Origin: a virus
Direction: 5' to 3' (one strand)
IMG/VR virus record: IMGVR_UViG_3300017697_002075
Coordinates: 1 to 30,947 of that record
Length of the DNA stretch: 30,947 bases
A program made the translations under genes and the position numbers. The stretch's first letter is position 1; every line of letters starts with the position of its first letter. A model generated the notes under the pieces. That model saw only the letters and a program-made list of their open reading frames with translations, was not told the origin of the DNA and ran no database searches. Shown one piece after another: positions 29,949-30,947 of the stretch.

Positions 29949-29952
29949 TTGT
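29931..29952 (+). promoter_or_regulatory. 9-bp hairpin overlapping late promoter GATAAATA, abutting a start codon
   Basis: Perfect inverted repeat ACAACTATT (29931-29939) / AATAGTTGT (29944-29952) with the 4-nt loop GATA. The late motif GATAAATA (29940-29947) spans the loop and right arm. T4 geometry puts the RNA start at about 29953, the A of the ATG. There is no ribosome site. The stop codon of the upstream gene (29946-29948) lies in the right arm. Confidence -1.
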
Positions 29953-30354
29953 ATGAATAGTAAAACCATCTTATCAGCAAATACGCACCCAGGAGACAGT
30001 GCAAATACTGTCATCACTGGGGAGAAATTCAAAGGCGACGGTTACTACGGACGTAGTGACGGCCTCCATACAGTACAAGTAGACCTAGCAGGGTTTATTG
30101 GGAAAGTAGCTATGCAAGGAACACTTGCAACTAACCCAGTAGAAGCTGACTGGTTTACTTTAGTTTTAGACTCCGGTAAACAAAGTGTTGACACTACTGG
30201 TTTAGTTGCAACCCAAAGTATTACATCTATAGAATATACTAGTGTTACAACTAATACTAAAAACTATAATTTTACTGGAAACTATGTTTGGGTAAGAGCA
30301 TATGTTAGTAATTGGACTGACGGCACAGTTAACAGTATAAGATTAAATCATTAA
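29953..30354 (+). CDS. virion structural protein
   Basis: Protein of 133 residues (MNSKTILSANTHPGDSANTV...). It is beta-rich, with FKGDGYYGRSDGLHTVQV, GKVAMQGTLATNPVEADWF, GNYVWVRAYVSNW and a C-terminal NSIRLNH. This GDGYYGRSDGLHT...MQGTL...W...VWVRA pattern is one I recall from small structural proteins encoded beside fibres in marine T4-like phages (not checked). I start at ATG 29953; a TTG 15 nt upstream would lie inside the hairpin stem and has no ribosome site either. With the late motif at 29940-29947 the mRNA may be leaderless. It is followed after 11 nt by the YadA-like fibre gene. Confidence -1.
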   Translation: MNSKTILSANTHPGDSANTVITGEKFKGDGYYGRSDGLHTVQVDLAGFIGKVAMQGTLATNPVEADWFTLVLDSGKQSVDTTGLVATQSITSIEYTSVTTNTKNYNFTGNYVWVRAYVSNWTDGTVNSIRLNH

Positions 30355-30365
30355 GGGCGGCACAG

Positions 30366-30947
30366 ATGGCAAAGCAAACAATTAATTTAGGAACAGGCGA
30401 ATTAACTGGAGACGGTGAAAGCCTCCGTTCAGCCTTTGATAAAGTTAATGATAACTTTGACGAAATATACGCAAGAGATTTAAACACAGATGCACAAACA
30501 CTTTCGATAGATGGAAATACTATATCTATAACTGGTGGCAATAGTATTACTATTGCTCCAGCTGTTTCTCTAAACGGTGATGTGACAGGTAGTGTGTTTG
30601 GTGATGATAGCACACTACTAGTAGACGGTATAAACAATAAGATTGTTGGTGCAGTAGAAACATCAAGTTTAAGAACAAGCGACAATAATATAGCATTAGG
30701 CAATAGTGCAGGCTTTACTAATCAAGGTGCATATGGCATTGCACTTGGATTTGGCGCAGGCGATACTAACCAGGGCATTGCTTCAATCAGCATCGGCTAC
30801 ACGGCAGGTCAAACAACTCAAGGTGGTAGTGCAATAGCAATTGGTCAAAATGCCGGTAACACCACTCAAGGTATTGACGCAGTAGCAATTGGTGTACAGG
30901 CCGGTTTAACTACTCAAGGTCAATCCTCGGTAGCAATTGGACAAGAC
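30366..30947 (+). CDS. tail fibre with NDGTGD-type N-terminus and YadA-like repeats, 3'-truncated by window
   Basis: Open to the right edge; 194 residues are visible. The N-terminus (INLGTGELTGDGESLRSAFD, then KVNDNFDEIY) is the same attachment module as in the proteins at 1894 and 11209. Residues about 70-85 (GDVTGSVFGDDSTLLVD) nearly repeat a segment of the fibre at 9911. From residue 111 onward there are five complete 16-residue repeats of the form (I/L)G..AG.T.QG....A, like the YadA/Hep_Hag head repeats that form left-handed beta-roll trimers in adhesins. An AAGGGCGG ribosome site precedes the ATG. It is probably a receptor-binding fibre; the tip is outside the window. Confidence -1.
   Translation, partial: MAKQTINLGTGELTGDGESLRSAFDKVNDNFDEIYARDLNTDAQTLSIDGNTISITGGNSITIAPAVSLNGDVTGSVFGDDSTLLVDGINNKIVGAVETSSLRTSDNNIALGNSAGFTNQGAYGIALGFGAGDTNQGIASISIGYTAGQTTQGGSAIAIGQNAGNTTQGIDAVAIGVQAGLTTQGQSSVAIGQD
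30696..30947 (+). repeat. 48-bp in-frame tandem repeats (YadA-like head repeats)
   Basis: Five complete 48-bp units begin at 30696, 30744, 30792, 30840 and 30888, and a sixth begins at 30936 and is cut by the edge. Each codes for 16 residues such as IGQNAGNTTQGIDAVA. DNA identity between units is moderate while the protein pattern is strict, so these are selected protein repeats and not a recent DNA expansion. Confidence -1.

Noticed and set aside
30329-30703. Minus-strand open frame of 124 codons
   Set aside because: It covers the start of the fibre gene and has no motif or ribosome site; the + strand frame has a recognised N-terminal module.
30696-30947. Regular 48-bp repeats considered as a CRISPR-like array
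   Set aside because: Units are in frame, code for a known 16-residue adhesin repeat, and have no separate repeat/spacer structure.

Overview
The window is a piece of a marine, AT-rich, T4-like myovirus genome. The T4-type genes I recognise are a clamp-loader ATPase (gp44), a DexA-like exonuclease, a phage-type thymidylate synthase with dihydrofolate reductase, a gp31/GroES-like co-chaperonin and PhoH. Many other proteins are of the kind known from marine T4-like phages. No photosynthesis gene is present. A proteobacterial-type 7Fe ferredoxin (FdxA) hints at a proteobacterial host, perhaps SAR11-like, rather than a cyanobacterium, but that is inference. Nearly all genes are on the + strand and tightly packed, often with ATGA or TAATG overlaps. 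The exceptions are a zinc-ribbon gene (1167-1454) and phoH (21281-22009). The longest stretch without a gene is about 155 nt (22010-22164). I see no tRNA, CRISPR array or insertion sequence.

Layout. (1) 1-1880: the 3' part of a UV-damage endonuclease, two small genes, an antisense zinc-ribbon gene and an IscA/HesB-like Fe-S carrier. (2) 1894-15314: a tail-fibre/structural block dominated by one 2659-residue protein, followed by four more structural proteins. (3) 15314-21260: small conserved genes and replication/nucleotide genes, comprising a truncated DnaE-like protein, the GroES-like protein, two MazG-like proteins, DexA, gp44, FdxA, DHFR and ThyA. This block ends at a hairpin facing convergent phoH. 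(4) 22165-25708: two uncharacterised proteins, then a lysis cassette made of a GH19 endolysin, nested spanins and two small membrane proteins, one with an EF-hand loop (holin candidates). (5) 25752-29948: a protein-quality-control operon of DnaJ-like protein, peptide deformylase and full-length ClpA, plus one unknown gene. (6) 29953-30947: another structural block, cut by the window edge inside a fibre with 16-residue YadA-like repeats.

Regulation. Nine NATAAATA/GATAAGTA motifs resembling the T4 late promoter (TATAAATA) lie just upstream of structural, lysis, chaperone and other genes. Good sigma70-type promoters (TTGACW, 16-17 nt, TATAAT-like) precede the dexA-like and DnaE-like genes, with weaker ones inside coding sequence. 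The most striking signal is that three late-promoter motifs are combined with perfect inverted repeats (9-13 bp) that contain or touch the start codon (24968-24993, 25725-25763, 29931-29952). This resembles the hairpin/late-promoter timing switch known for T4 e, soc, 49 and I-TevI. In two of the three the predicted late transcript would begin at the A of the ATG, that is, be leaderless.
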